This document shows positions 27,697 to 35,465 of a stretch of 64,000 nucleotides of DNA, one piece after another. Positions within the stretch are counted from its first letter, which is position 1; the number at the start of each line of letters is the position of its first letter. Below the pieces are notes generated by a model that saw only the letters and a program-made list of their open reading frames with translations, did not search any database and was not told the origin of the DNA. Position numbers and translations under genes: made by a program. The stretch is from Bacteroidota bacterium (GTDB taxonomy: Bacteria; Bacteroidota; Bacteroidia; B-17B0; Aurantibacillaceae), in contig CANFTW010000010.1 in the NCBI GenBank assembly GCA_947450025.1, positions 1-64,000 of the forward strand. Direction: 5' to 3'.

Positions 27697-28107
27697 TTAT
27701 AATTTTTTTCCTTTAAACGTTTCATTAACTCCAGCTCCAAGTCCACCATTCATACAATTATAAAACATGCTATCGTTCCTAAAATCAATTCTTCCATGAT
27801 AAATTGAAAATGAGTTCACAGATGAATCATAGTATATAATCGAACAATTATTCAATGATGTTGTAAGTGATGAGTCGGCAGAACCAGAGCCAATTATTAT
27901 TGTTGTATCTTTTGAATCAAAAGAGCCATAAGTTCCTCCACTATAAGATTGTGAAGTCCAAGTCCCTTTGTAATTGCCAACATATTGTGCGTTCCAATTA
28001 GGAGTAGTATTTGAAGTATTGATTACTGGTTCAGTAACAATAGTATCCTTCTTACAACTCATAAAAGTGACGAACAACATAAATATGATAATTACATTTT
28101 TTTTCAT
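27697..28107 (-). CDS. Small lipoprotein inserted in nuo operon
   Basis: 136 residues. Type II signal with lipobox FMSC (lipid on Cys18) followed by KKDT, a typical Bacteroidota surface or periplasmic lipoprotein start. The rest is a Ser/Thr/Asn-rich beta domain of about 115 residues with two further Cys. No recognised family. It sits 5 bp after nuoE and 13 bp before nuoF, so it must be co-transcribed with complex I. Confidence 0.75.
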   Translation of the reverse strand: MKKNVIIIFMLFVTFMSCKKDTIVTEPVINTSNTTPNWNAQYVGNYKGTWTSQSYSGGTYGSFDSKDTTIIIGSGSADSSLTTSLNNCSIIYYDSSVNSFSIYHGRIDFRNDSMFYNCMNGGLGAGVNETFKGKKL

Positions 28108-28112
28108 TTCGC

Positions 28113-28694
28113 TTAAAGCGTATTCTTATAATCTAAATCTGTATAACTTCTTAATCTGCCTTCGTTTTTGTAAGTTTCTAAAATAGCATCTACTTTTTCG
28201 TAAGTTAAATTTTCGTGGTAACTCGCTCCGCATTGTAACATTGGCGCTGTTCCGCAAGAACCTAAACACTCTGCTACTTTTAAGGTAAACATACCATCTT
28301 TAGTTGTTTCACCAACTTTGATATTTAATTTTTTCTCAATGTATTTTACGATGTCTTCAGCTCCGTTTAACCAACAAGAACTTGTTTGACAAACTTCTAA
28401 TACACATTTGCCCACTGGTTTTAAATTATACATTGTGTAAAATGATGCAACCTCAAAAACCTCAACTGGTTTAATTTTTAAAATAGAAGCCACATAATCC
28501 ATTGTTTCAGGGCTTAACCAACCTCCAAATTCAGCTTGAGCTAAATGTAAGATTGGCAATAAAGCTGATTTTTGTTTCCCTTCTGGATAATGAGAAATAA
28601 TAGTTTGTGCGGTCTTCATCGCTTCTTCACTGAAAACTGTTTCAGTGCGTTTAGCGTTGTCAAATTTTTGTGCTCCGTGTACTTGTGATCCCAT
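28113..28694 (-). CDS. nuoE: NADH-quinone oxidoreductase subunit E (2Fe-2S)
   Basis: 193 residues, thioredoxin-like fold carrying cluster N1a with ligands in CQTSSC and CLGSC. The N-terminal helical region (FSEEAMKTAQTII...KQKSALLPILHLAQ) is typical. Peripheral arm of complex I. It is preceded by the inverted-repeat-bounded four-helix-bundle gene. Confidence 0.96.
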   Translation of the reverse strand: MGSQVHGAQKFDNAKRTETVFSEEAMKTAQTIISHYPEGKQKSALLPILHLAQAEFGGWLSPETMDYVASILKIKPVEVFEVASFYTMYNLKPVGKCVLEVCQTSSCWLNGAEDIVKYIEKKLNIKVGETTKDGMFTLKVAECLGSCGTAPMLQCGASYHENLTYEKVDAILETYKNEGRLRSYTDLDYKNTL

Positions 28695-28711
28695 TTATTA
28701 TTAAATTAAAA

Positions 28712-28734
28712 AATTAAAAGTTAAAAGTTAAAAG
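28712..28734. repeat. Three tandem TTAAAAG heptamers (left flank of four-helix-bundle unit)
   Basis: TTAAAAG occurs three times in a row (28714, 28721, 28728), containing AAGTTAAAA twice. Those 9-mers are exact reverse complements of TTTTAACTT at 29126 and 29141 on the other side of the gene. Confidence 0.75.
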
Positions 28735-28735
28735 G

Positions 28736-29107
28736 CTAAACTTTCGAAGAAGTCTTTTCAACTTTTAAGTTTAAAATTATTTTTGCTATTACTTTTTCTA
28801 TTTGTTTCAATTCTTCCCAACATTTATTTAGTGCTTCTGATTTATAATCATAGCCTTTTGTTATGACTTCAAACCAAAAATCTGTTTCGTTTGCAGATTT
28901 TAATGCAATTGCATAATATTTCACTAACTCTTTTCTTGACACACTTGATTTACCTTCTCTAACGTTTGCTCCAACTGATGTTCCACTTCTTCTAACTTGA
29001 TCAACTATATCAAAATCTATTTTTTCTTTTTTTAATAAAGCAGAAAGTTTAACTATTGAAATGGCAAATTCTAAGGTCCATTCTTTTATGTCTTTCTGAT
29101 ATTTCAA
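28736..29107 (-). CDS. Four-helix bundle protein (23S rRNA intervening-sequence protein family)
   Basis: 123 residues, all-helical. The family signature is clear: an early aromatic/acidic helix, QVRRSGTSVGANVREG (~41-56), then SRKELVKYYAIALKSANET (~61-79) and a C-terminal helix of the type CWEELKQIEKVIAKII. These S23/IVP proteins were first found encoded in intervening sequences of 23S rRNA genes and also occur as free-standing genes. This copy sits between nuoD and nuoE, bounded by inverted AAGTTAAAA repeats, which suggests insertion as a discrete unit. The molecular role of the family is unresolved. Confidence 0.88.
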   Translation of the reverse strand: MKYQKDIKEWTLEFAISIVKLSALLKKEKIDFDIVDQVRRSGTSVGANVREGKSSVSRKELVKYYAIALKSANETDFWFEVITKGYDYKSEALNKCWEELKQIEKVIAKIILNLKVEKTSSKV

Positions 29108-29125
29108 ACTTATTTTCTTGTTAAA

Positions 29126-29149
29126 TTTTAACTTATATATTTTTAACTT
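29126..29149. repeat. Two TTTTAACTT 9-mers (right flank of four-helix-bundle unit)
   Basis: TTTTAACTT occurs at 29126-29134 and 29141-29149. Both are perfect inverted copies of the left-flank AAGTTAAAA elements at 28718 and 28725. Confidence 0.75.
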
Positions 29150-29152
29150 GAA

Positions 29153-30367
29153 TTAAGCGTCTAACTCTCCTGCAATAACATTCATACTACTCATGGTTAA
29201 AATCGCATCTGACAACATAATTCCTTTAATCATTTCTGGATATGCTTGGTAATAAATAAAGCATGGTCTGCGGAAATGTAAACGGAATGGTGTTCTACCA
29301 CCATCACTAATTAAATAAAAACCTAATTCTCCATTTCCACCTTCTACGCAATGATATACTTCTCCTTTAGGAATATCTGTTTCACCCATCACAATTTTAA
29401 AGTGATAGATTAACGCTTCCATACTATTGTATACTTGTTCTTTTGGGGGCAAGAAGAAATCTGGTAAATCAGCGTGCATTGCACCTACAGGCATTTTTTT
29501 AATCGCTTGCTCAATGATGCTTAAGGATTGCCACATTTCGTGTTGACGAACCATGAAACGATCATAAGTATCACCTTGTGTGCCAACTGGAACTGTGAAT
29601 GTAAAATCTTCATATGAAGAATATGGATTCATGACGCGTACGTCATAATCAACACCAGCTGCACGTAAGTTAGGTCCAACAAAACTGTATTCTAACGCTC
29701 TTTCTGCTGATATTGGTCCGCAATTAACTGTACGGTCCATGAAAATTTTATTACGCTCTAATAAATTAGAAAATTCCGTTAATCCTTTAGGGAATTCTTT
29801 TAAAAATGTATCAATTAAATCCCAAGCTTTTTTACTCCACTCTTTATCAAAACCACCAATACGACCAATGTTAGTAGTTAAACGAGCACCGCAAATTTCT
29901 TCGAAGATTTCGTAAATTTTTTCTCTCCATTGAAAGATGTACAAGAAACCTGTCATGGCTCCCGTATCAACACCAATAACTGAGTTACAAATAATATGAT
30001 CGGCGATACGAGATAATTCCATAATGATGACACGGTGATATTGTGCACGTTTTGGAATTTCTGCTTTTAATAATTTCTCTACAGTCATGTACCAACCCAT
30101 ATTATTGATTGGAGACGAGCAATAGTTTAAACGATCGGTAATCGGTGTGATTTGTGCGTATGGACGACGCTCTGCTAATTTTTCGAAAGCACGGTGAATA
30201 TATCCAATTGTAGGAACGGCATCGTGAATAATTTCACCATCCATTTTCAATACATTTTGAAAAATACCGTGTGTTGCAGGATGCGTAGGGCCAAGGTTAA
30301 GCGTAGAGTATTCTTTCTCTTCAATAACTTCCTTATTAACCGAATATGTTGTTTCTTTTTTACTCAT
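29153..30367 (-). CDS. nuoD: NADH-quinone oxidoreductase subunit D
   Basis: 404 residues, 49-kDa subunit forming the quinone-binding cavity with NuoB. It has LGPTHPATHG near the N terminus (His loop), RFDR-like helices, and the C-terminal SDAILTMSSMNVIAGELDA. It is encoded separately from nuoC, unlike the fused E. coli NuoCD. 18 bp after nuoC. Confidence 0.97.
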   Translation of the reverse strand: MSKKETTYSVNKEVIEEKEYSTLNLGPTHPATHGIFQNVLKMDGEIIHDAVPTIGYIHRAFEKLAERRPYAQITPITDRLNYCSSPINNMGWYMTVEKLLKAEIPKRAQYHRVIIMELSRIADHIICNSVIGVDTGAMTGFLYIFQWREKIYEIFEEICGARLTTNIGRIGGFDKEWSKKAWDLIDTFLKEFPKGLTEFSNLLERNKIFMDRTVNCGPISAERALEYSFVGPNLRAAGVDYDVRVMNPYSSYEDFTFTVPVGTQGDTYDRFMVRQHEMWQSLSIIEQAIKKMPVGAMHADLPDFFLPPKEQVYNSMEALIYHFKIVMGETDIPKGEVYHCVEGGNGELGFYLISDGGRTPFRLHFRRPCFIYYQAYPEMIKGIMLSDAILTMSSMNVIAGELDA

Positions 30368-30385
30368 GAGTTGAATATAATTTGA

Positions 30386-30880
30386 TTAACGACCAAACAT
30401 GCTGTCATTTTTGTCGGTTCTTCCTTGATCCTCTAAAGGATATTCTTTTCTTAAAGGAAAAATATCCATTTCATCGACATTTAAAATACGTTTTAAGTTT
30501 GGATGACCTTTAAATTTCACGCCGAAGAAATCATAAGTTTCTCTTTCCATCCAATTAGCAGAAGGCCACAAATCAGTAGCTGTTGCAACCTCTGGCTTAT
30601 TGATATCGAAAAAAGTTTTTAAACGAATACGATAATTTTTTGGCATATTGTGTAAATGATAAATCACACCCAACTGTTTTTCATCAGCAGTTTGCATACC
30701 ACATAAATCTGTTAAGAAATGAAAGTTTAAGGTTTCATCTTCTTTTAAAAATTTAAGGACATCGTGAATTTTATCTTTGTTTACAGTAAAAACAGGATAA
30801 TCGTAAAGTTGCTCTGCGGATTCAATATCACCAGCAAAGTGTTCTTTTAATTTAGTATTGACAATTTCTAAAAGCTCCAT
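30386..30880 (-). CDS. nuoC: NADH-quinone oxidoreductase subunit C
   Basis: 164 residues, 30-kDa subunit of the peripheral arm. Conserved region: PSANWMERETYDFFGVKFKGHPNLKRIL followed by PLRKEYPL. Stand-alone gene, normal length; 12 bp after nuoB. Confidence 0.97.
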   Translation of the reverse strand: MELLEIVNTKLKEHFAGDIESAEQLYDYPVFTVNKDKIHDVLKFLKEDETLNFHFLTDLCGMQTADEKQLGVIYHLHNMPKNYRIRLKTFFDINKPEVATATDLWPSANWMERETYDFFGVKFKGHPNLKRILNVDEMDIFPLRKEYPLEDQGRTDKNDSMFGR

Positions 30881-30892
30881 AGTCTATTTGAA

Positions 30893-31456
30893 TTATTCCA
30901 TTCCGTATGAGTTCAACATTTTCTTGTACTCGTCTGATTCTCTTCTTCTGAAAGATTCATTTTGAGCCATTTCTTGAATTTTTAAAACGCCTTCCAAAAT
31001 CTGTTCTGGACGAGGAGGACAACCTGGAACATAAACATCTACTGGAATAATTTTATCAATCCCTTGTAAAACTGAGTAAGTATCAAATATACCACCTGTA
31101 CTTGCACAAGCCCCTACAGATAATACCCATTTTGGTTCAGCCATTTGCTCATATACCTGGCGTAAGGTTGGTCCCATTTTTTTAGCAATGGTTCCCATTA
31201 CCATCAACATATCTGCCTGACGAGGAGAGAAGCTTAATCTCTCAGATCCAAAACGACCTAAGTCATAATGAGAAGCCATGGTAGCCATGAACTCAATTCC
31301 ACAACAAGACGTTGCAAATGGCAAAGGCCATAAAGAGTTTTTACGAGCTAAACCCACTGCATCTTCTAATTTTGTTGCAAAAAAACCAGGTCCTTCAAGT
31401 CCATCAGGGCTTTTAGCGATTTCTAGTTTGGTACGTTTTATAATTTCTTTTGCCAT
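30893..31456 (-). CDS. nuoB: NADH-quinone oxidoreductase subunit B (cluster N2)
   Basis: 187 residues. The 4Fe-4S N2 ligands are visible as the tandem Cys pair in ATSCCGIE (~50-51), the Cys in VGACASTGG and the Cys in VPGCPPRPE. It passes electrons to quinone. A 78-bp AT-rich repeat-bearing gap separates it from nuoA, unusually wide for this operon. Confidence 0.97.
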   Translation of the reverse strand: MAKEIIKRTKLEIAKSPDGLEGPGFFATKLEDAVGLARKNSLWPLPFATSCCGIEFMATMASHYDLGRFGSERLSFSPRQADMLMVMGTIAKKMGPTLRQVYEQMAEPKWVLSVGACASTGGIFDTYSVLQGIDKIIPVDVYVPGCPPRPEQILEGVLKIQEMAQNESFRRRESDEYKKMLNSYGME

Positions 31457-31460
31457 ATTT

Positions 31461-31530
31461 AATTTAAGATTTAAGACTTAAGATTTAAGATTTTATTATT
31501 CTTAACTCTGAAATCTGATTTCTAACTTCT
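31461..31530. repeat. AT-rich tandem low-complexity element between nuoA and nuoB
   Basis: AATTTAAGATTTAAGACTTAAG... repeats a 7-9 bp unit four times (31461-31495), followed by CTTAACT...TTCTAACTTCTTAA on the other arm. It is palindromic in character and related to the words in the 3003-3049 inverted repeat. Confidence 0.5.
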
Positions 31531-31534
31531 TAAT

Positions 31535-31909
31535 TTATTCTTCCCACTTTAATGCTTTTTTAGAAAGCATATAATAGAATCCAACTAATAACAAGATAAT
31601 AAATGTGAACACTTCGATCACACCTTTTCCTCCTAATTCTCTGAAATTAACTGCCCAAGGATACATGAAAATCACCTCTATATCGAAAAGTACAAATAAA
31701 ATAGCCACTAAGAAATACTTAATGGCAAAGGGTAATCGAGCATTTCCTAAGGATTCAACACCGCACTCAAATGAATCTAATTTGATTTTTGATTTACGTT
31801 TTGGTCCTAACCAATGCGATGCAATCATTGTCGTTACTACAAATCCAAGGGCAACAATAAACATTAATAGAATTGGTAAATAATCTAAAGGAGATGACTC
31901 TGTGTTCAT
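31535..31909 (-). CDS. nuoA: NADH-quinone oxidoreductase subunit A
   Basis: 124 residues from the ATG at 31909; a TTG at 31918 would add three. Three transmembrane helices with SFECGVESLGNARLPF in the first loop and the ILFVLFDIEVIFMYPWA helix carrying conserved acidic residues. First gene of the 14-subunit operon. No perfect TAnnTTTG box was found upstream. Confidence 0.95.
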   Translation of the reverse strand: MNTESSPLDYLPILLMFIVALGFVVTTMIASHWLGPKRKSKIKLDSFECGVESLGNARLPFAIKYFLVAILFVLFDIEVIFMYPWAVNFRELGGKGVIEVFTFIILLLVGFYYMLSKKALKWEE

Positions 31910-32013
31910 ATATAGCAATTTAAATATTGATTGTAAGATTAACTATTTTTAAGTAAATCATCAAATAATAAGTCTAATTTTTTAAAGGTTTATTTGTTTA
32001 AAATTTTACCACA

Positions 32014-32046
32014 AAAAAAGCCGTTAATTATCATTAACGGCTTTTT
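32014..32046 (-). terminator. Terminator after T9SS cargo gene
   Basis: AAAAAGCCGTTAA-TTATCA-TTAACGGCTTTTT, 19 bp beyond the stop of the minus-strand gene. The stem is symmetrical with T-runs on both strands. Confidence 0.9.
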
Positions 32047-32064
32047 ATTTTAATCTCGTTTCAA

Positions 32065-35000
32065 CTACTCTTTCATGAATTTATAGCTTGATGTTGATTG
32101 ATTGATATTAAATTTAATTTCATAAACCCCAGCTGCTAAATCTGATATAGAAATTGATTCTTTGTTATTAAGATTAACCGCTCCAGTTTTTACCAATTGC
32201 CCTGATAGCGCATAAATTGAATAATTAACCGCTTTAGGCTCTTTTAAAAGGCTATTAATAAAAATAACATCTTTAGCTGGATTTGGGCTTAAAGTAATCG
32301 AATTGATATAAGTAGCATCCGCAACACCTGTTAAAGTAACCGCTGTGACTGATGATGTTCTGGTACATCCGTACAAGCCTGATACTGAAACACTATAGTT
32401 TCCATCCTGTGTTACTGTATACGATTGTGCTGTAGCACCAGCTATAGCCGTTCCATTAAGATACCATTGATTATTGGTTGCAGAACTTGATAAAAGTACA
32501 TTACCATTTTGAGATACGGAAGGCGTGGCAGGATAACTACCAACCGATATCGTTGCTGTGGCAGATGCACTACAAGCGCCAACAAATCCGGTTACGGTAT
32601 ATACAGTGGTGGTTGCAGGAGATACAATTAATACGGCGGCAGTAGACCCTGTTGACCATGAATAGGTTGTTGCTCCAGAAGCTGGTAAAGCATGTGACTG
32701 AACCTGACAAACAGTGGCAGATGGAACCGTTACCACTGGTGGCGCAACCACATTGATGGTATTTGTAAACATCGCACTTGACCCATTAGCGTTTGTTGAA
32801 ATTAACGATACTGTATATGTGCCCGGTGAAGAATAGGTCACTGTTGGGTTTTTAACTGCCGATAAGGTTGACGATGAACCTGTTAATGTCCAACTCCATG
32901 CAGTAGGAACACCAGATGATTGGTCGGTAAATACAAAAGGTACATTGACACATGCTGATACGTAAGTTGTTGAAAAATTAGCAATTGGTGATGAAGAAGG
33001 GTTTGAAAATAAATCAGATTGCCATACCCCTCTGCCGTAGGTCCCTGCTCTAATTTTTCCCGTAGGATAAAAAATTTCGAAATCGTTGACTACAACATTT
33101 GGAAGTCCAGTCATAAACGGTGTCCATGAAGTCATGCTTCCATCTCTATAGTAAACTCCAACGTCTGTGCCTACATAAATGGCATCATTTGAATTATTTG
33201 AATAAATGATGCAGTTAACTGGTAAATTTGGTAAGCCTGTTGAGATATTTGTCCAAGTTGAGCCGCCATCAGTAGTTGCAAATACTTTATTGTTTGCCGA
33301 ATATCCTGAGAATGTCACAAATACATTATTAGCATCTGTATTATCAACCACCATTCTGGTGATTTGCGCAACTCCTGTTGGTAAGCTAGATGAAATAGTT
33401 GACCAACTAGTTCCTCCATTTACAGTTTTATATAAACCGCTAGCAGATGCTGCATAAAGAACGAGGGAGTTAGATGGTGCTGCTGCAAGATAAAGCAACG
33501 AACCACTCGAGCTCACATTTCCTAACTGAGTCCATGTTGTTCCTTTGTTGGTTGATTTATAGACTTGCTGATAGCCACAGTAATATGTATTAGCAACATG
33601 AGGCGATTGTATAATCGGCGCTACCCATGCCGCAGTTCCTGTTAATCCAGCCGAAATACTTGTCCAACTGCCTCCAGCATTATTTGAAATATTAAAATCA
33701 CCATTGACATAGCTTTCCACTAAAGTGTTGTTGTTATTCCAATCCACAAAACAATCCGCGCCATCTCCTCCATATACCTCTGTCCAAGTAGTTCCATTTA
33801 ATAAATTTGTACCATTATCTTGATGACCTGATAAAACGTAATTAGGGGTTGTAGTTGATTGTCCAATTCTATAAACTTGAGCAATATCCATTTGACCATT
33901 AATGGTTGTCCAACTTGTACCGCTATTTGTTGTTCTTGCAATGCCACCATCTGTTCCTAAATAACATGTTGTACCTGTTGAATATTCTACGGCATGTAAA
34001 TCAGCATGAACATAAGGTCTTCCGCCTCCACCATACCAATGTGAATTTAATGTCCAGGTTGCTCCTCCATTAATTGATTTCCATGAGTTTACGCCACCAC
34101 AAATAATTTCGTTTTTATTAGTCGGAGATACTCCGCAAGCAATATCGTACCATCCTTGCCCACCAGTATCTGTTCCATTAGGATCCCAACCAAAAATATT
34201 TGGAGTGCTAGACATTAACGTAAAACTTGTCGCAGAATTAATAGAACGATATACTCCACCAAAAGAATTATCTGAAGCGCTTCTTAAAATATATACATAA
34301 TTAGGATCTGCTGGTGTTACCGAAATAACCTGTCTTGCCCCAGCTGTTGGTAGACCAGAGGTGATTTGCACAAAAGATGCTGATGTATTACCACCAGTAG
34401 TTGTTTTATAAAATGATGTTGCCGTGGCTGCATACACCGTACTCGTATCATTTGGACGGTATTCCATGTCTTTAAAACCTCCGCTTTTGATCATCGACCA
34501 AGTTGTGCCGCCATTATTAGTTCTGTAAATACCTCCTGAAGTTGCAGCAAATAAAATATCTGGATTTAAAGGATTAATTAATAATCTTCCGATTCTCATT
34601 TGACTAGAAACATTCCAACTTAAGCCTGTGGTAGTCCATGATACACCTCCATCAGTTGATTTTAAAACCCCAACGGCATAAGTATCTCCAGCATCAATAT
34701 CTCCGGTCGCTAAATACATGATACTTGTATTTACAGGATTAATAGCTAAATCTGAACAGCCTAAAACCGCTAAAGAATTTGTATTGGTTGCCCAAGTTGT
34801 TCCTCCATCAGTTGATTCCCACATTCCTCCTGCTCCTGTGCCTACAAAAATGGTATTTAAATTTCCAGGCATAAATCTAATAAAGGTAATTCTACCGGCA
34901 TCTCCGCCTATTGGAGAACCATAAGGGCCCATAGATGTCCAGTTACCAGACGTTAAACTGGCATTAGCAGAACGAATTTTTTGAGCGGCTGATGGATTTT

Positions 35001-35283
35001 GAATTAAATATTTTTGAAACTCTTCAAATGCTTTAGCACGTGACGCTAATTTCATATCTCCTGTTGGGTAAACACGAGGCTCGGTAAACCATTCCCAGCG
35101 TCTAAATGCCTTATAGCCTTTACCTCTTTCATAAGGTTTGTTTTGCCAATATGAATTAAACTCTTGTTGAATTGAATAAAAATTCTCAGAGGTGTCTTGC
35201 ATTTTATTTACCCATGTTTGAGCATGGCTATTAAACTGCGATATAAAAAAGATGGAAAAAATTATTTTGTAAAATGATCTCAT
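32065..35283 (-). CDS. T9SS cargo protein with BNR/sortilin-like repeats, PKD domain and sorting domain
   Basis: 1072 residues. Signal peptide 1-22. Residues ~120-760 hold many beta-propeller blades with the BNR/Asp-box pattern (S.DGG.TW, T.NGGTTW, S.NGGATW). Then comes a PKD-like domain (~770-860), two Ig-like repeats (~862-990) and a C-terminal T9SS type A sorting domain beginning SPNPAKD (~1005) with GVYEIKF and the terminal KFMKE. Predicted to be secreted across the outer membrane and attached to the surface. The propeller could bind or cleave glycans, but no catalytic residues can be assigned. Confidence 0.9.
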   Translation of the reverse strand: MRSFYKIIFSIFFISQFNSHAQTWVNKMQDTSENFYSIQQEFNSYWQNKPYERGKGYKAFRRWEWFTEPRVYPTGDMKLASRAKAFEEFQKYLIQNPSAAQKIRSANASLTSGNWTSMGPYGSPIGGDAGRITFIRFMPGNLNTIFVGTGAGGMWESTDGGTTWATNTNSLAVLGCSDLAINPVNTSIMYLATGDIDAGDTYAVGVLKSTDGGVSWTTTGLSWNVSSQMRIGRLLINPLNPDILFAATSGGIYRTNNGGTTWSMIKSGGFKDMEYRPNDTSTVYAATATSFYKTTTGGNTSASFVQITSGLPTAGARQVISVTPADPNYVYILRSASDNSFGGVYRSINSATSFTLMSSTPNIFGWDPNGTDTGGQGWYDIACGVSPTNKNEIICGGVNSWKSINGGATWTLNSHWYGGGGRPYVHADLHAVEYSTGTTCYLGTDGGIARTTNSGTSWTTINGQMDIAQVYRIGQSTTTPNYVLSGHQDNGTNLLNGTTWTEVYGGDGADCFVDWNNNNTLVESYVNGDFNISNNAGGSWTSISAGLTGTAAWVAPIIQSPHVANTYYCGYQQVYKSTNKGTTWTQLGNVSSSGSLLYLAAAPSNSLVLYAASASGLYKTVNGGTSWSTISSSLPTGVAQITRMVVDNTDANNVFVTFSGYSANNKVFATTDGGSTWTNISTGLPNLPVNCIIYSNNSNDAIYVGTDVGVYYRDGSMTSWTPFMTGLPNVVVNDFEIFYPTGKIRAGTYGRGVWQSDLFSNPSSSPIANFSTTYVSACVNVPFVFTDQSSGVPTAWSWTLTGSSSTLSAVKNPTVTYSSPGTYTVSLISTNANGSSAMFTNTINVVAPPVVTVPSATVCQVQSHALPASGATTYSWSTGSTAAVLIVSPATTTVYTVTGFVGACSASATATISVGSYPATPSVSQNGNVLLSSSATNNQWYLNGTAIAGATAQSYTVTQDGNYSVSVSGLYGCTRTSSVTAVTLTGVADATYINSITLSPNPAKDVIFINSLLKEPKAVNYSIYALSGQLVKTGAVNLNNKESISISDLAAGVYEIKFNINQSTSSYKFMKE

Positions 35284-35431
35284 AAGTCTATTTTTTTCAA
35301 TTGGTACAACGCAACTAATCTAAATCAATAATTCATAATAACCAATGAAAAAGCGTTAAAAAGGCTCTAAATATTGCACTCTTAAACTAAGACACTTTGT
35401 AGAAAAATTGAATTTAATATTTTGTTTCATT

Positions 35432-35460
35432 AAAAAAGCCGCTTAGATAGCGGCTTTTTT
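35432..35460 (-). terminator. Terminator after yidC
   Basis: AAAAAAGCCGCT-TAGAT-AGCGGCTTTTTT directly beyond the yidC stop; strong stem with T-run. Confidence 0.92.
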
Positions 35461-35465
35461 AATTT

